Translations under genes and position numbers: made by a program
DNA from: Calditrichota bacterium
Lineage (GTDB): Bacteria > Zixibacteria > MSB-5A5 > GN15 > FEB-12
Reading direction: 5' to 3'
Assembly (NCBI GenBank): GCA_030641085.1
Contig: DAOWIC010000002.1
Coordinates: 1 to 17,362, forward strand
DNA: 17,362 bases
Shown: piece after piece, positions 1 through 7,971 of the stretch
How positions within the stretch are numbered: position 1 is the stretch's first letter
Layout: every line of letters starts with the position of its first letter
Notes under the pieces: model-generated
What the model was told of the DNA's origin: nothing
What the model saw: the letters and a program-made list of their open reading frames with translations, nothing else
The model's database searches: none

Positions 1-13
1 AAGGTTGATCGAT

Positions 14-244
14 ATGACGCATCTTAGCAACATGATTCCCGGGCAGAGAGGGACAGTCATAGGCTTCACCGATGACAGCCGCATAGCGCGACGTCTGATC
101 GAAATGGGCCTGGTGCCGGGACGATCTGTGACATACTTGAGGAGAGCGCCGCTCAACGATCCGATGCAGATTCAGGTCGGTTCCTGTTGTCTCTCGTTGA
201 GGCACAACGAAGCGTCGTTGGTGGCGGTAGAAATCGACGAATAA
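14..244 (+). CDS. feoA: Ferrous iron transport protein A (FeoA, SH3-like)
   Basis: Small cytosolic SH3-like partner of the FeoB iron channel, thought to modulate FeoB through contact with its membrane or G domain. The 76-residue product has the usual FeoA layout: a short N-terminal helix, a PGQRGTVIGF strand, then the R-L-x-E-M-G-L-V-P-G turn diagnostic of the family, and a final strand ending before the stop. I chose the ATG at 14 because AAGG at 1-4 sits nine bases upstream as a ribosome site; an in-frame TTG at 5 is possible but would remove that site. The window begins here, so the promoter and any upstream gene are unseen. feoB follows, which supports the assignment. Family identity is sure; the exact start is less so. 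Confidence 0.93.
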   Translation: MTHLSNMIPGQRGTVIGFTDDSRIARRLIEMGLVPGRSVTYLRRAPLNDPMQIQVGSCCLSLRHNEASLVAVEIDE

Positions 245-261
245 CCCTGAGTCCTGCCCGA

Positions 262-2520
262 ATGTCAGTTACTCGCCAAAAGGACTCCACCAAAAGTGGG
301 CTGATTGCCCTGTGCGGCAATCCCAATTGCGGTAAGACCACCATCTTTAATGCCATCACCGGTCTCAGCCAGCAGGTCGGCAACTATCCCGGCGTCACGG
401 TTGACAAGGTGACCGGGCCGTTTGTCGCCGGTGACTGCGACTCCTGCCGTTATACCCTGATCGACGTCCCCGGCACATACTCGCTTTCGGCCTTTACGCC
501 GGATGAATACATCGCGGCCTCGGCGCTATTTGGCGAGGTAAAGGGCGAAGCGGCGCCGGATGCCATTATCTGTGTTGTCGATGCAACCAATATCGAGCGC
601 GGGCTTTACCTGCTGTTTCAGATTATGCAGATCGGCTGCCCGGTGGTGGTAGCCCTGAACATGATTGATATTGTCGAGCGGCACGGCGATAACATCGACG
701 CCGATCTACTCTCGAAAAAGCTGGGCGGGATACCGGTAGTGCCGGTGGTTGGCAGCCGCGGCCGGGGGATCGACCGCCTGAAGCAAGAAACAATCGGGGT
801 TGTGAACAGACCGTTCAAGCCGCTGCTTCAGCGATATGATGATGTCACCGAATCGATTCTGGCCGATATGAGCGAGTGGTCGAACGGCCATCCCCGCAAC
901 CGGGCGCAATATTTGAGGGTGCTCTTTGATGTCGAGGGTCCGGCTGAGAAACACTTTCTCGACACCGAGGGATCCGACGCGATGGAAGCCGTTCGTGAAG
1001 GCCGGGAACGCATCAGGGAGAAATTCGGCCTGCTCTCGGTGGCCGAGACGATGGCGCTGACCTCCCGGGCCTCGGAGATCCACGAAGCGGTAGTCAGTTC
1101 GACCGCTGAACCGCGCCAGTCGACATCGAAAAAGGTCGACAAGTTCTTGCTCCACCCGATCCTCGGACCGATTGTCCTGATAATAATGATGACGTTGGTG
1201 TTCCAGTCGATATTCAGTTGGTCCGAACCGTTCATGCGCCTGATCGAGGATCTGTTTGGTTCGATCGCGACCCTGGTCGGGAGCGGTCTGGCCGAAGGCC
1301 CGTTGCGATCGCTGCTGACCGACGGCGTGATCGGCGGGGTAGGGTCGGTACTGGTCTTCTTGCCGCAGATTATAATCCTGTTCATGTTTATTTCCCTGCT
1401 TGAGGATTCCGGCTATATGCCGCGTGCGGCCTTTTTAGTGGATCGGATGTTCCGCTGGTGTGGCCTGTCCGGCAAGTCGTTCATACCTATGTTGTCCTCG
1501 TTTGCCTGCGCCGTGCCCGGGATTATGGCTACGCGCACGATTGAGGATCGCAAGCTGCGCTTTATCACGATCATGGTAGCCCCGCTGATGACATGCTCGG
1601 CGCGATTGCCGGTTTACTCAATCATGATCGCTGCCTTCATCCCGTACAAGAGCTATCTCGGGCTGTTCAATCTTCAGGGACTGGTGCTGACCCTGCTGTA
1701 CCTGCTCGGTATTGTAGTGGCTGTGATCGTCTCGTTTATTGCCAAGAAGACGCTGCTCAAGACCGAGAAGGGTACGTTCATGATGGAAATGCCCTCCTAC
1801 AAGGTTCCCACCGTGCGTTCGGTGGCGATTCGCGTTTTGAATCGTGCCCGGCACTTTGTAGTCAGGGCAGGAACAGTCATTCTGGCAATTACGAGTATCA
1901 TCTGGGCGTTGAGCTACTACCCGCGTTCGAGCACGACGACCGAGCAGTTTGAATCCGCACGAGCCGAGATAACTACCGCCTACGAATCACGCCTGGGGCA
2001 GGTATCGGACGAGGCGGCAAGGGAATCGCTGGGCCTTGAATATCAGGCGTCGCTGACCGAACTGGAGAACGAACACATCGGGTCAACTATCCGCAATTCA
2101 TACCTGGGGCGGATCGGTCGCGCTATCGCGCCGGTTTTCCGGCCGCTGGGCTGGGACTGGAAAATCACCGTGGCGGTGCTGGCATCATTCCCGGCCCGCG
2201 AGGTAATCATCGCTACCCTCGGAACAATCTACAACCTGGGGGCCGATGTCGATGAGGAATCGGCGTCGCTGGTGGACAAGATGCGCATGGCGACCTGGGA
2301 TGACGGGCCGCTTATCGGTAAACAGGTTTTCACGCCCTCGGTAGCCCTGTCGATCATGATTTTCTTTGCCCTTTGTTGCCAGTGCGGCGCCACGCTGGTG
2401 ACGATCAAGCAGGAGACAGCAAGCTGGTTCTATCCTCTGATCACATTTTCTTACATGACCATCATCGCTTATCTGGGCGCAATGGTGGCCTATCAGGTTT
2501 TCAGCCGGATGGGGATTTAG
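262..2520 (+). CDS. feoB: Ferrous iron transport protein B (FeoB)
   Basis: Inner-membrane Fe(II) transporter with an N-terminal GTPase domain. From the ATG at 262 the protein is 752 residues, normal for FeoB. G-domain motifs are all visible: P-loop GNPNCGKT (residues 19-26), switch T46 in GVTVDK, DVPG (68-71), NMID (133-136) and the G5 loop near 165. The membrane half begins near residue 300 and carries the Gate signatures, including SGYMPRAAFLVDRM and the C-S-A-R-L-P-V-Y segment, plus a charged helical insert of about 60 residues before the second Gate block. A Cys-rich stretch (ALCCQCGATL) lies in a late membrane helix. The start at 262 gives a 17-nt gap after feoA; a TTG at 187 in the same frame would overlap feoA by 58 nt and add 25 residues foreign to the family. 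No strong ribosome site is evident, so translation may be coupled to feoA. Confidence 0.97.
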   Translation: MSVTRQKDSTKSGLIALCGNPNCGKTTIFNAITGLSQQVGNYPGVTVDKVTGPFVAGDCDSCRYTLIDVPGTYSLSAFTPDEYIAASALFGEVKGEAAPDAIICVVDATNIERGLYLLFQIMQIGCPVVVALNMIDIVERHGDNIDADLLSKKLGGIPVVPVVGSRGRGIDRLKQETIGVVNRPFKPLLQRYDDVTESILADMSEWSNGHPRNRAQYLRVLFDVEGPAEKHFLDTEGSDAMEAVREGRERIREKFGLLSVAETMALTSRASEIHEAVVSSTAEPRQSTSKKVDKFLLHPILGPIVLIIMMTLVFQSIFSWSEPFMRLIEDLFGSIATLVGSGLAEGPLRSLLTDGVIGGVGSVLVFLPQIIILFMFISLLEDSGYMPRAAFLVDRMFRWCGLSGKSFIPMLSSFACAVPGIMATRTIEDRKLRFITIMVAPLMTCSARLPVYSIMIAAFIPYKSYLGLFNLQGLVLTLLYLLGIVVAVIVSFIAKKTLLKTEKGTFMMEMPSYKVPTVRSVAIRVLNRARHFVVRAGTVILAITSIIWALSYYPRSSTTTEQFESARAEITTAYESRLGQVSDEAARESLGLEYQASLTELENEHIGSTIRNSYLGRIGRAIAPVFRPLGWDWKITVAVLASFPAREVIIATLGTIYNLGADVDEESASLVDKMRMATWDDGPLIGKQVFTPSVALSIMIFFALCCQCGATLVTIKQETASWFYPLITFSYMTIIAYLGAMVAYQVFSRMGI

Positions 2521-2724
2521 ATGAGTATTTTCTGGCAAAATATGATTATCGGCGCGGCCATCGCGATCGCAGTCGTCTATGTGGTATATTACGAGATCCG
2601 CAAGCGGCGCAAAAGAGCAGCCTGCGCTTCCTGCCAGGTGCTGAAAGCAGTTGAAAAACGCCCCCAGGATCGTTCGGGTGCAGAGTCGGATAATAAAGAT
2701 TCCACCGGGCTGTCAAAGATTTGA
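2521..2724 (+). CDS. FeoB-associated small Cys membrane protein
   Basis: A 67-residue protein whose ATG directly abuts the feoB stop codon. It has one N-terminal membrane helix (about residues 7-24), a basic stretch RKRRKR (28-32), then a C-A-S-C pair (C35, C38) and a polar tail. This matches the family of small FeoB-associated cysteine-containing membrane proteins found downstream of feoB in many bacteria, which lack a firmly established function and are sometimes likened to FeoC. The basic residues after the helix suggest that the Cys pair faces the cytoplasm, where it could touch Fe(II) or the FeoB mouth; this is inference. Its last codon and stop overlap the -35 box of the next transcription unit. 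Confidence 0.78.
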   Translation: MSIFWQNMIIGAAIAIAVVYVVYYEIRKRRKRAACASCQVLKAVEKRPQDRSGAESDNKDSTGLSKI

Positions 2725-2726
2725 CA
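2711..2726. promoter_or_regulatory. Inverted repeat over the ecfT promoter -35 box
   Basis: Perfect 7-bp inverted repeat TGTCAAA-GA-TTTGACA. The right arm contains the TTGACA -35 hexamer of the ecfT promoter, and the left arm lies in the last codons of the preceding gene. A 16-bp dyad at this position has the geometry of a repressor operator. I do not recognise it as a known box (it does not match Fur, FNR, the B. subtilis PurBox or BirA consensus). Function is inferred from position only. Confidence 0.4.
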
Positions 2727-2749
2727 GCCGCGCCGGACGTGTCTATATT
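2721..2749 (+). promoter_or_regulatory. Sigma-70-type promoter for the ecfT-truA-pur-psd operon
   Basis: TTGACA at 2721-2726 and TATATT at 2744-2749 are separated by exactly 17 bases: a perfect -35, optimal spacing and a near-perfect -10. The predicted start is near 2756, leaving a leader of about 19 nt before the ecfT ATG at 2775, with a weak purine-rich ribosome site (AAGAGAG, 2767-2773). It overlaps the stop of the Feo-associated gene and starts a new unit independent of the iron genes. Confidence 0.85.
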
Positions 2750-2774
2750 ACTTCCCAACATAAGCTAAGAGAGT

Positions 2775-3578
2775 ATGTTTCAGAATTCCATAGTACTGCT
2801 GGGACAGTATCGCCCACTTGATTCGTTTTTGCATCGTCTTGATGCTCGGGCCAAAATACTGCCGATAACGCTGGTGCTGGTTCTGTCGCTGCTGACATCC
2901 TCCTTTCTCTTCAACATCGCCTGTCTGGCGGCCCTGCTGGTAAGCCTGCTTCTGTCCGGGATCGGAACCCCTACGATCATCCGAAACTTCAAACCGATCC
3001 TCTTGCTAGTCGGCATTACCGCCTTGTACCACCTGATATTCTCAGGTAAAAACAGCCCGGTGCTGGTCGATCTGTATCTTTTCAACCTGACTGAGGGCGG
3101 CCTGCGGATGGCCGGTTTCTTTTCGTTGCGCCTGATTTTGTTTGTCTCGATAGCGTTTCTGATGACCCTGACCAACTCGCCCTCGGAGTTGGCCGACGCC
3201 TTTGTCAAACTCGGCAAACCGCTGGAGCGGCTGAGGGTGCCGGTGGCCGATCTGGGACTGATCCTGTTTATCGCGATCCGGTTTATCCCGATCCTTTACG
3301 AGGAATTCACAGCAATCAAAAACGCCCAGATCATGCGCGGCGTGAGTTTCACCGGTCCGTTTTTGAACCGGATCAGGAAAACGAGCGCCATCACGGTGCC
3401 GGTCTTTGTGGCGGCGATTCAACGCGCCGATGAACTGGCGATGGCGATTGAAGCGCGCGGTTACCGGGCCGGCAACCGGCGGACGTTTTATTCCCGATCC
3501 AAATTCGAGCGGCAGGAGTGGCTTTTTACGCTTGGCGTTTCGGCGGGCCTGGTAGGCATTTTCATCTTGTTCCGGTAG
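2775..3578 (+). CDS. ecfT: ECF transporter transmembrane component EcfT
   Basis: Integral membrane scaffold of energy-coupling-factor transporters, which couples two ATPases (EcfA/A') to exchangeable vitamin- or metal-binding S components. The 267-residue protein has the family's N-terminal H-R-L-D-x-R-x-K motif (residues 20-27), five or six hydrophobic segments, and the two cytoplasmic coupling-helix signatures: A-Q-I-M-R-G (184-189, usually A-Q-x-A-R-G) and E-A-R-G-Y (226-230), which dock the ATPases. truA follows after 3 nt. In Firmicutes ecfT-truA is preceded by ecfA1-ecfA2, but here the upstream genes are Feo and no ATPase or S component is in the window. Partners must be encoded elsewhere, so this is probably the shared module of a group II system. 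Substrate cannot be told from EcfT. Confidence 0.92.
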   Translation: MFQNSIVLLGQYRPLDSFLHRLDARAKILPITLVLVLSLLTSSFLFNIACLAALLVSLLLSGIGTPTIIRNFKPILLLVGITALYHLIFSGKNSPVLVDLYLFNLTEGGLRMAGFFSLRLILFVSIAFLMTLTNSPSELADAFVKLGKPLERLRVPVADLGLILFIAIRFIPILYEEFTAIKNAQIMRGVSFTGPFLNRIRKTSAITVPVFVAAIQRADELAMAIEARGYRAGNRRTFYSRSKFERQEWLFTLGVSAGLVGIFILFR

Positions 3579-3581
3579 AAA

Positions 3582-4346
3582 ATGACAGAGAAGAATATCA
3601 AACTGGTAATTGAGTACGACGGGACCGGCTATTGCGGCTGGCAGTCGCAGGATGGCCCGAAGACGGTGCAGGATGAAATAATCAATGCGGTCGAAAAGAC
3701 CACCGGCGAGCGGGTCAAGCTGATCGGCGCCGGTCGGACCGATACCGGCGTGCACGCTCTGGGCCAGGTGGCCAATTTCCGTATTGACCATCGCCTCGAA
3801 CCGCATCGTTACCGGGATGCGATCAATTATTACCTTCCCGACGATATCCGAATCAAAAACTCGACCGAGGTCGATCTGGATTTTAACGCTCGGCGGCATG
3901 CGCTGCACAAGCGTTATCGGTATTTGGTCGGGCTGGAGCGTTCGGCGCTTTATAGTCACCGACGCTGGGAGCTGGTGCGCGATGTGAATTTTCCGCTTTT
4001 GAAGCAGGCCGCGGCGCTGGTGGTGGGCGAGCATGATTTCAGCCCGTTTTGCGTAGTTGCCTCCCGCAAGGAGGACAACCGCTGCCGGATCGAGGCCGCC
4101 TCGTGGCACAAAATCGGGCCGCTGCTGGTTTTTGAAATTAGGGGTAACCGATTCCTGCACTCCATGATACGTTCGCTGGTCGGGGCGATGGTGAATCTGG
4201 CCACCCTGCCGCGCGACAACAACAAGCAGAACTTGACTTTAGAGGGGTTTGGCGATATGTTGAAGTTCGCTACGTCGGAGAGGGTGGTTTTTACTGCGCC
4301 GGCACAAGGATTGTATTTGGTTTCAGTCACTTACAACAGAGGTTAG
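3582..4346 (+). CDS. truA: tRNA pseudouridine(38-40) synthase TruA
   Basis: Converts uridines 38, 39 and/or 40 of the tRNA anticodon arm to pseudouridine. The 254-residue length is typical. The N-terminal segment I-E-Y-D-G-T-x-Y-x-G-W-Q and the catalytic motif GRTDTGVHA, with nucleophilic Asp54, are intact. The conserved R-Y-R-Y and F-x-R-x-[10 protein letters not shown] elements of the second half are also present. It follows ecfT by 3 nt (stop TAG, AAA, ATG), which implies cotranscription and probably translational reinitiation; the ecfT-truA adjacency is an old, widely kept gene order. Confidence 0.97.
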   Translation: MTEKNIKLVIEYDGTGYCGWQSQDGPKTVQDEIINAVEKTTGERVKLIGAGRTDTGVHALGQVANFRIDHRLEPHRYRDAINYYLPDDIRIKNSTEVDLDFNARRHALHKRYRYLVGLERSALYSHRRWELVRDVNFPLLKQAAALVVGEHDFSPFCVVASRKEDNRCRIEAASWHKIGPLLVFEIRGNRFLHSMIRSLVGAMVNLATLPRDNNKQNLTLEGFGDMLKFATSERVVFTAPAQGLYLVSVTYNRG

Positions 4347-4350
4347 AAGG

Positions 4351-5001
4351 ATGAAATTCTTTATTGATACGGCTAATATCGATGAAATTAAGGCTGCGGC
4401 CGCGATGGGTGTCCTCGACGGTGTTACCACCAACCCGTCGCTGGCAGCCAAAGAGACTGCGTCCTATAATGACCTGCTCAAAGAGATCTGCAGGGTTGTC
4501 ACCGGTCCGGTTTCGGCCGAGGTGATCGCCACCGATTATGAAGGTATGCTCAAGGAAGCGGAGGCGCTGGTCAAAATAGCCGACAATATCGTCGTCAAAA
4601 TTCCGATTATCATCGAAGGACTGAAAGCGATCAAGACTTTAAGCGGGCAGGGTGTGATGACTAACGCCACGCTGTGCTTCTCGCCGTCACAGGCGCTGCT
4701 GGTAGCCAAGGCAGGCGCGACCTATGTCTCGCCGTTTATAGGCCGCCTGGATGACATCTCGACTCACGGCATGGAACTGATCGACCAGATCGTGGCGATA
4801 TTCAACAACTACAGCCTCAACACCGAAGTGCTGGTGGCGTCGGTTCGCCATCCGATGCACGTGGTCGAGGCGGCCATGATCGGCGCCGACGTGGTAACGA
4901 TGCCGTTTAAAGTAATTGATGCCCTGGTGAAGCATCCGCTGACGGATATCGGGCTGGAAAAATTCATAGCAGATCATAAGAAGGCGAACGCAGGCCAATG
5001 A
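4351..5001 (+). CDS. tal: Small (TalC/FSA-family) transaldolase
   Basis: Cytosolic class I aldolase-fold enzyme of the 'small' transaldolase subfamily, moving a dihydroxyacetone unit between sugar phosphates in the non-oxidative pentose phosphate pathway. The 216-residue protein shows F-I-D-T-A-N at the N terminus (Asp6), G-V-T-T-N-P-S, the Schiff-base lysine K83 in VVKIP, and [12 protein letters not shown]. The subfamily also holds fructose-6-phosphate aldolases such as E. coli FsaA, which carry Tyr131 in an APY motif. Here the equivalent residue is Phe129 (SPF), as in true transaldolases, so I favour transaldolase activity. An AGAGG ribosome site at 4338-4342 overlaps the end of truA. The last four bases (ATGA) are shared with the purB start. 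Confidence 0.93.
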   Translation: MKFFIDTANIDEIKAAAAMGVLDGVTTNPSLAAKETASYNDLLKEICRVVTGPVSAEVIATDYEGMLKEAEALVKIADNIVVKIPIIIEGLKAIKTLSGQGVMTNATLCFSPSQALLVAKAGATYVSPFIGRLDDISTHGMELIDQIVAIFNNYSLNTEVLVASVRHPMHVVEAAMIGADVVTMPFKVIDALVKHPLTDIGLEKFIADHKKANAGQ

Positions 5002-6290
5002 TCGAACGCTACACTTTAAGAGAGATGGGCCGGCTCTGGTCGGAAGAGAGCAAGTTTCGGACCTGGCTGGAGGTAGAAGTTGAGGCCGCCCGAGCGATGG
5101 CGAGATACAAGATAATTCCGCCCGCGGCGTTCAAGGTGATTGAGCAGAAGGCCGATTTCAGAGTCGACCGTATTAACGAGATCGAGAAGGAAGTCAATCA
5201 TGACGTGATCGCGTTTTTGACCTCGGTCGAGGAGTTTGTCGGCGAGGAAGCGAAGTATCTTCATTTCGGCATGACCTCGTCCGACATGCTGGATACATCG
5301 ATGGGCCTTCTGATGAAACGCGCGGCCGAATTGATCGACAAGAAGATCTCAACCGCCCTGCGGCTTATCAAGGCGCATGCGCTCGAACACAAGCTGACTC
5401 CCTGTATCGGGCGCACCCACGGGGTGCTGGCCGAGCCGACCACGCTTGGTCTGAAATTCGCGATCTGGTACACCGAACTGAAACGTGCCCGGGTTCGCTT
5501 CAAAGCTGCCACGGAGGCGATCTCGGTTGGTAAGATCTCCGGCGCGGTAGGCAATTTCGCCAACCTCGATCCAAAAATAGAAGCGGCGGTATGCAAGGCG
5601 CTGGGCCTGAAACCAGCCGAGGTCTCGACCCAGGTAATTCAACGGGACCGTCACGCTCATTTTATCAGCGCCCTGGCGCTGCTCGGTTCATCGCTGGAGA
5701 AATTTTCCACCGAGGTTCGCAATCTGCAGCGGACCGAAATCGGCGAGATGGCCGAGGGTTTCACCAAGGGCCAGAAGGGTTCATCGGCCATGCCGCACAA
5801 GAAGAACCCGATAACGGCCGAACGCATTACCGGCGTGGCGCGCATGCTGCGCGGCTACGCGCTTTCGGCAATGGAAAATATACCGCTCTGGCATGAGCGC
5901 GATATTACGCACTCATCGGTCGAGCGGGTGATTATCCCGGACGCGACCACGATTGCCGACTACGGCCTGCAGAAGTTTATCGAAGTGCTCAAGGGGCTGG
6001 TGGTAAACGAAAAGCGGATGATCGAGAATATTTACTACCGGGGCGGAGTGGTCTTTTCGCAGCGACTGCTGCTGAAGCTGGCGGTGCCGGTCGGGTCAAG
6101 AGATGTAGCCTACCGGATGGTACAGCGCAACGCTATGAAGGCCACTGAGGGGAAGGGGCTGTTTCGCGAGTTGGTGAAGAAAGACAAAGAGATTCGCCGC
6201 CACCTCTCGGAATCGGAGATCAACGGCTGTTTCGATCTGGGCTACTACACTAAGAATGTTGACAAGGTTTTTAGGAGAGTATTCAAATGA
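4998..6290 (+). CDS. purB: Adenylosuccinate lyase
   Basis: Acts twice in purine synthesis: it splits SAICAR to AICAR and adenylosuccinate to AMP, releasing fumarate each time. The 430-residue length and order of motifs match the short, Bacillus-type PurB: TSSDMLDT (93-100), GRTHG with the catalytic His141, a mid-region H-x-x-F-I-S-A-L helix, and the flexible signature loop [11 protein letters not shown] with catalytic Ser262/263. It overlaps the transaldolase stop by ATGA and the psd start by ATGA, so translation is probably coupled on both sides. purS and purQ lie downstream in the same operon; purC and purL are not in the window. Confidence 0.97.
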   Translation: MIERYTLREMGRLWSEESKFRTWLEVEVEAARAMARYKIIPPAAFKVIEQKADFRVDRINEIEKEVNHDVIAFLTSVEEFVGEEAKYLHFGMTSSDMLDTSMGLLMKRAAELIDKKISTALRLIKAHALEHKLTPCIGRTHGVLAEPTTLGLKFAIWYTELKRARVRFKAATEAISVGKISGAVGNFANLDPKIEAAVCKALGLKPAEVSTQVIQRDRHAHFISALALLGSSLEKFSTEVRNLQRTEIGEMAEGFTKGQKGSSAMPHKKNPITAERITGVARMLRGYALSAMENIPLWHERDITHSSVERVIIPDATTIADYGLQKFIEVLKGLVVNEKRMIENIYYRGGVVFSQRLLLKLAVPVGSRDVAYRMVQRNAMKATEGKGLFRELVKKDKEIRRHLSESEINGCFDLGYYTKNVDKVFRRVFK

Positions 6291-6985
6291 TCGCTCGTGA
6301 TGGTCTGATCCTTATCGGTATCGGAGTCGTCTTAACGGTAATTCTCATTCTGGCGGCTACCCGGTATGACAGCAAGAGCTTGTTCGCACTGAGTCTGATA
6401 TTCGGTATGTTGGCGGTTTTTACGACCTTTTTCTTCCGTGATCCGGACCGCAGTTTCGACCCGGCGGAGGATATTTTGATAGCACCGGCCGATGGCCGGG
6501 TACTGGCGGTCGAAAAAATCAGCCATCCGTTTATCGGCGAAGCGCTGAAGGTGTCGATCTTTCTCTCGATTCTTGATGTCCACGTCAACCGCGTGCCCGC
6601 AACCGGTGTCGTCGACTATGTAGAATATAATCCGGGAAAGTTCTTTGCCGCCTTCCAGGATAAAGCCTCGGAGCTTAACGAACAGACGGAAATCGGCATG
6701 ACCTCCGACACTGGCCACAAGCTGGTATGCAAGCAGATCGCCGGGTTTATCGCGCGCCGGATAGTCTGCCGCCTGAACGAAGGAGACACAGTCTCGGCGG
6801 GAAATCGTTTCGGCCTGATACGGTTCGGCTCGCGCACGGAGCTGTTTGTTCCGGCTGACAGCCGAATCGAGGTTGTTGCCGGTGATCATGTCGCCGGTGG
6901 AGAAACCGTGATCGGATACCTGCCCGAGGTGGTGGACGACCGTCTAACCGAAAGCAATACAGAGGGCAACCGTGCCGAAATATAG
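6287..6985 (+). CDS. psd: Phosphatidylserine decarboxylase proenzyme, archaeal-type short form
   Basis: Membrane-bound pyruvoyl enzyme that decarboxylates phosphatidylserine to phosphatidylethanolamine. The 232-residue protein begins with two hydrophobic segments (about 6-24 and 32-50), followed by F-F-R-D-P-x-R, APADGRV (66-72), the D-V-H-V-N-R-V-P core (97-104) and the self-cleavage site F-G-S (G181/S182), where Ser182 would become the pyruvoyl group of the alpha chain. The length and N-terminal hydrophobic pair match the short archaeal-type Psd rather than the longer E. coli type. It is directly followed by pssA, which makes its substrate. The start shares ATGA with purB and the end overlaps pssA by 14 nt. 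Confidence 0.95.
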   Translation: MIARDGLILIGIGVVLTVILILAATRYDSKSLFALSLIFGMLAVFTTFFFRDPDRSFDPAEDILIAPADGRVLAVEKISHPFIGEALKVSIFLSILDVHVNRVPATGVVDYVEYNPGKFFAAFQDKASELNEQTEIGMTSDTGHKLVCKQIAGFIARRIVCRLNEGDTVSAGNRFGLIRFGSRTELFVPADSRIEVVAGDHVAGGETVIGYLPEVVDDRLTESNTEGNRAEI

Positions 6986-7727
6986 AGAGATTGTTCCGGG
7001 CACATTCACAATGGGCAATGTCGTCTGTGGTTTTCTGGCGATCCTCTCCGCGTTCGAGGGGCATATCACCACCGCCTGTTGGTTTGTGGTGCTGGCGGGG
7101 TTTCTGGATGCTCTCGACGGCAAGGTAGCGCGCCTCAGCGGGGGAGCGTCGCAGTTCGGCGTCGAACTCGACTCGCTGGCAGATTTTCTTTCGTTTGGTG
7201 TTGCGCCGGCGGTGCTGGTCCATTCGATCAAACTGAATTCGCTCGGCAAATGGGGCTGGATTATCTCGATCGTCTTCATCATGGCGGCGGCATACCGCCT
7301 CGCGCGCTACAATCTCCTGGCCGACACCGAGGAGAAGAAGGACTTTCTTGGCCTGCCGGTTCCGGCAGCGGCCTTCGCCCTGGTGTCGTTTATCATTTTC
7401 AGCTATGCGCTTTGGGACGAACTGCGCTATGGTGAGGTACTGGTGTCGATGATAATCCTGCTGGCCTTCCTGATGGTTTCACAGGTACAGTACGACAGTT
7501 TCCCGGATCGGTTCGATACACCGCAGAATCGTCTGAAAGGAGCGGTATTGATGGTGGCGCTGATAATCATTCTTTTCGAACCGAGACTAATGTTGTTTCC
7601 CATATTGGCATTGTATATATTGTTTGGCATAGCGCGTGAGGTCTATCGCATGTTCTACCGTGGTGTAGGACGGGTAGCGGGGCCGTATCGCAGGCGAAAA
7701 ACCGACAGAGGATCCGAAGATGAGTAA
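6972..7727 (+). CDS. pssA: CDP-diacylglycerol-serine O-phosphatidyltransferase
   Basis: Integral membrane CDP-alcohol phosphatidyltransferase that joins serine to CDP-diacylglycerol, yielding phosphatidylserine for Psd. The full family signature is present: D46-x2-D49-G50-x2-A53-R54-x8-G63-x3-D67-x3-D71, including all metal-binding aspartates, set within several membrane helices. The protein is 251 residues with a basic C-terminal tail. The start is GTG at 6972 with a GAGGG ribosome site at 6962-6966, inside the end of psd (14-nt overlap). The psd-pssA pair makes phosphatidylethanolamine from CDP-diacylglycerol in two steps, implying this is a major lipid of the cell. Confidence 0.95.
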   Translation: MPKYREIVPGTFTMGNVVCGFLAILSAFEGHITTACWFVVLAGFLDALDGKVARLSGGASQFGVELDSLADFLSFGVAPAVLVHSIKLNSLGKWGWIISIVFIMAAAYRLARYNLLADTEEKKDFLGLPVPAAAFALVSFIIFSYALWDELRYGEVLVSMIILLAFLMVSQVQYDSFPDRFDTPQNRLKGAVLMVALIIILFEPRLMLFPILALYILFGIAREVYRMFYRGVGRVAGPYRRRKTDRGSEDE

Positions 7728-7971
7728 CAATACGAAAAAAGCTGTTGTTTATGTCAGACTCAAAGACGGCGTGCTGGACCCGCAAGGGGTAACAATCCAC
7801 AAGGCGCTGACGCAGATGGGATACAATGATTTTCTGTCGGTAAGGTCCGGCCGGTTTTTTGAACTGGGAATCGCTGCCGATGCGGGTGACATTGATCGCC
7901 AGATCGACGAAGTTTGCTCCAAATTGCTGACCAACCCGGTGATTGAAACCTTCACGGTGGAGAAGGACTGA
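7720..7971 (+). CDS. purS: Phosphoribosylformylglycinamidine synthase subunit PurS
   Basis: Small subunit of the three-part FGAM synthase (PurS-PurQ-PurL), step four of purine synthesis; PurS bridges the glutaminase PurQ to the synthase PurL. The 83-residue length is typical, with the family's V-x-L-K-x-G-V-L-D-P-Q-G opening (residues 13-23), the S-V-R-x-G-R-F-F-E-L strand, and an N-P-V-I-E-T-F-x-V ending. It overlaps pssA by 8 nt and purQ by 1 nt. A GAGGA ribosome site precedes the ATG inside pssA. Presence of PurS indicates that the cell has the small, Bacillus-like PurL rather than the fused enterobacterial form; purL is not in the window. Confidence 0.95.
   Translation: MSNNTKKAVVYVRLKDGVLDPQGVTIHKALTQMGYNDFLSVRSGRFFELGIAADAGDIDRQIDEVCSKLLTNPVIETFTVEKD

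Noticed and set aside
187..261. Longer FeoB from an in-frame TTG at 187
   Set aside because: It would overlap feoA by 58 nt and add 25 residues with no likeness to the FeoB N terminus; the ATG at 262 begins just before the G domain.
3042..4160. A 372-residue open frame on the minus strand opposite ecfT and truA
   Set aside because: No recognisable motif and a composition of Arg, Gln and His typical of the reverse shadow of GC-rich coding; both genes on the other strand are certain.
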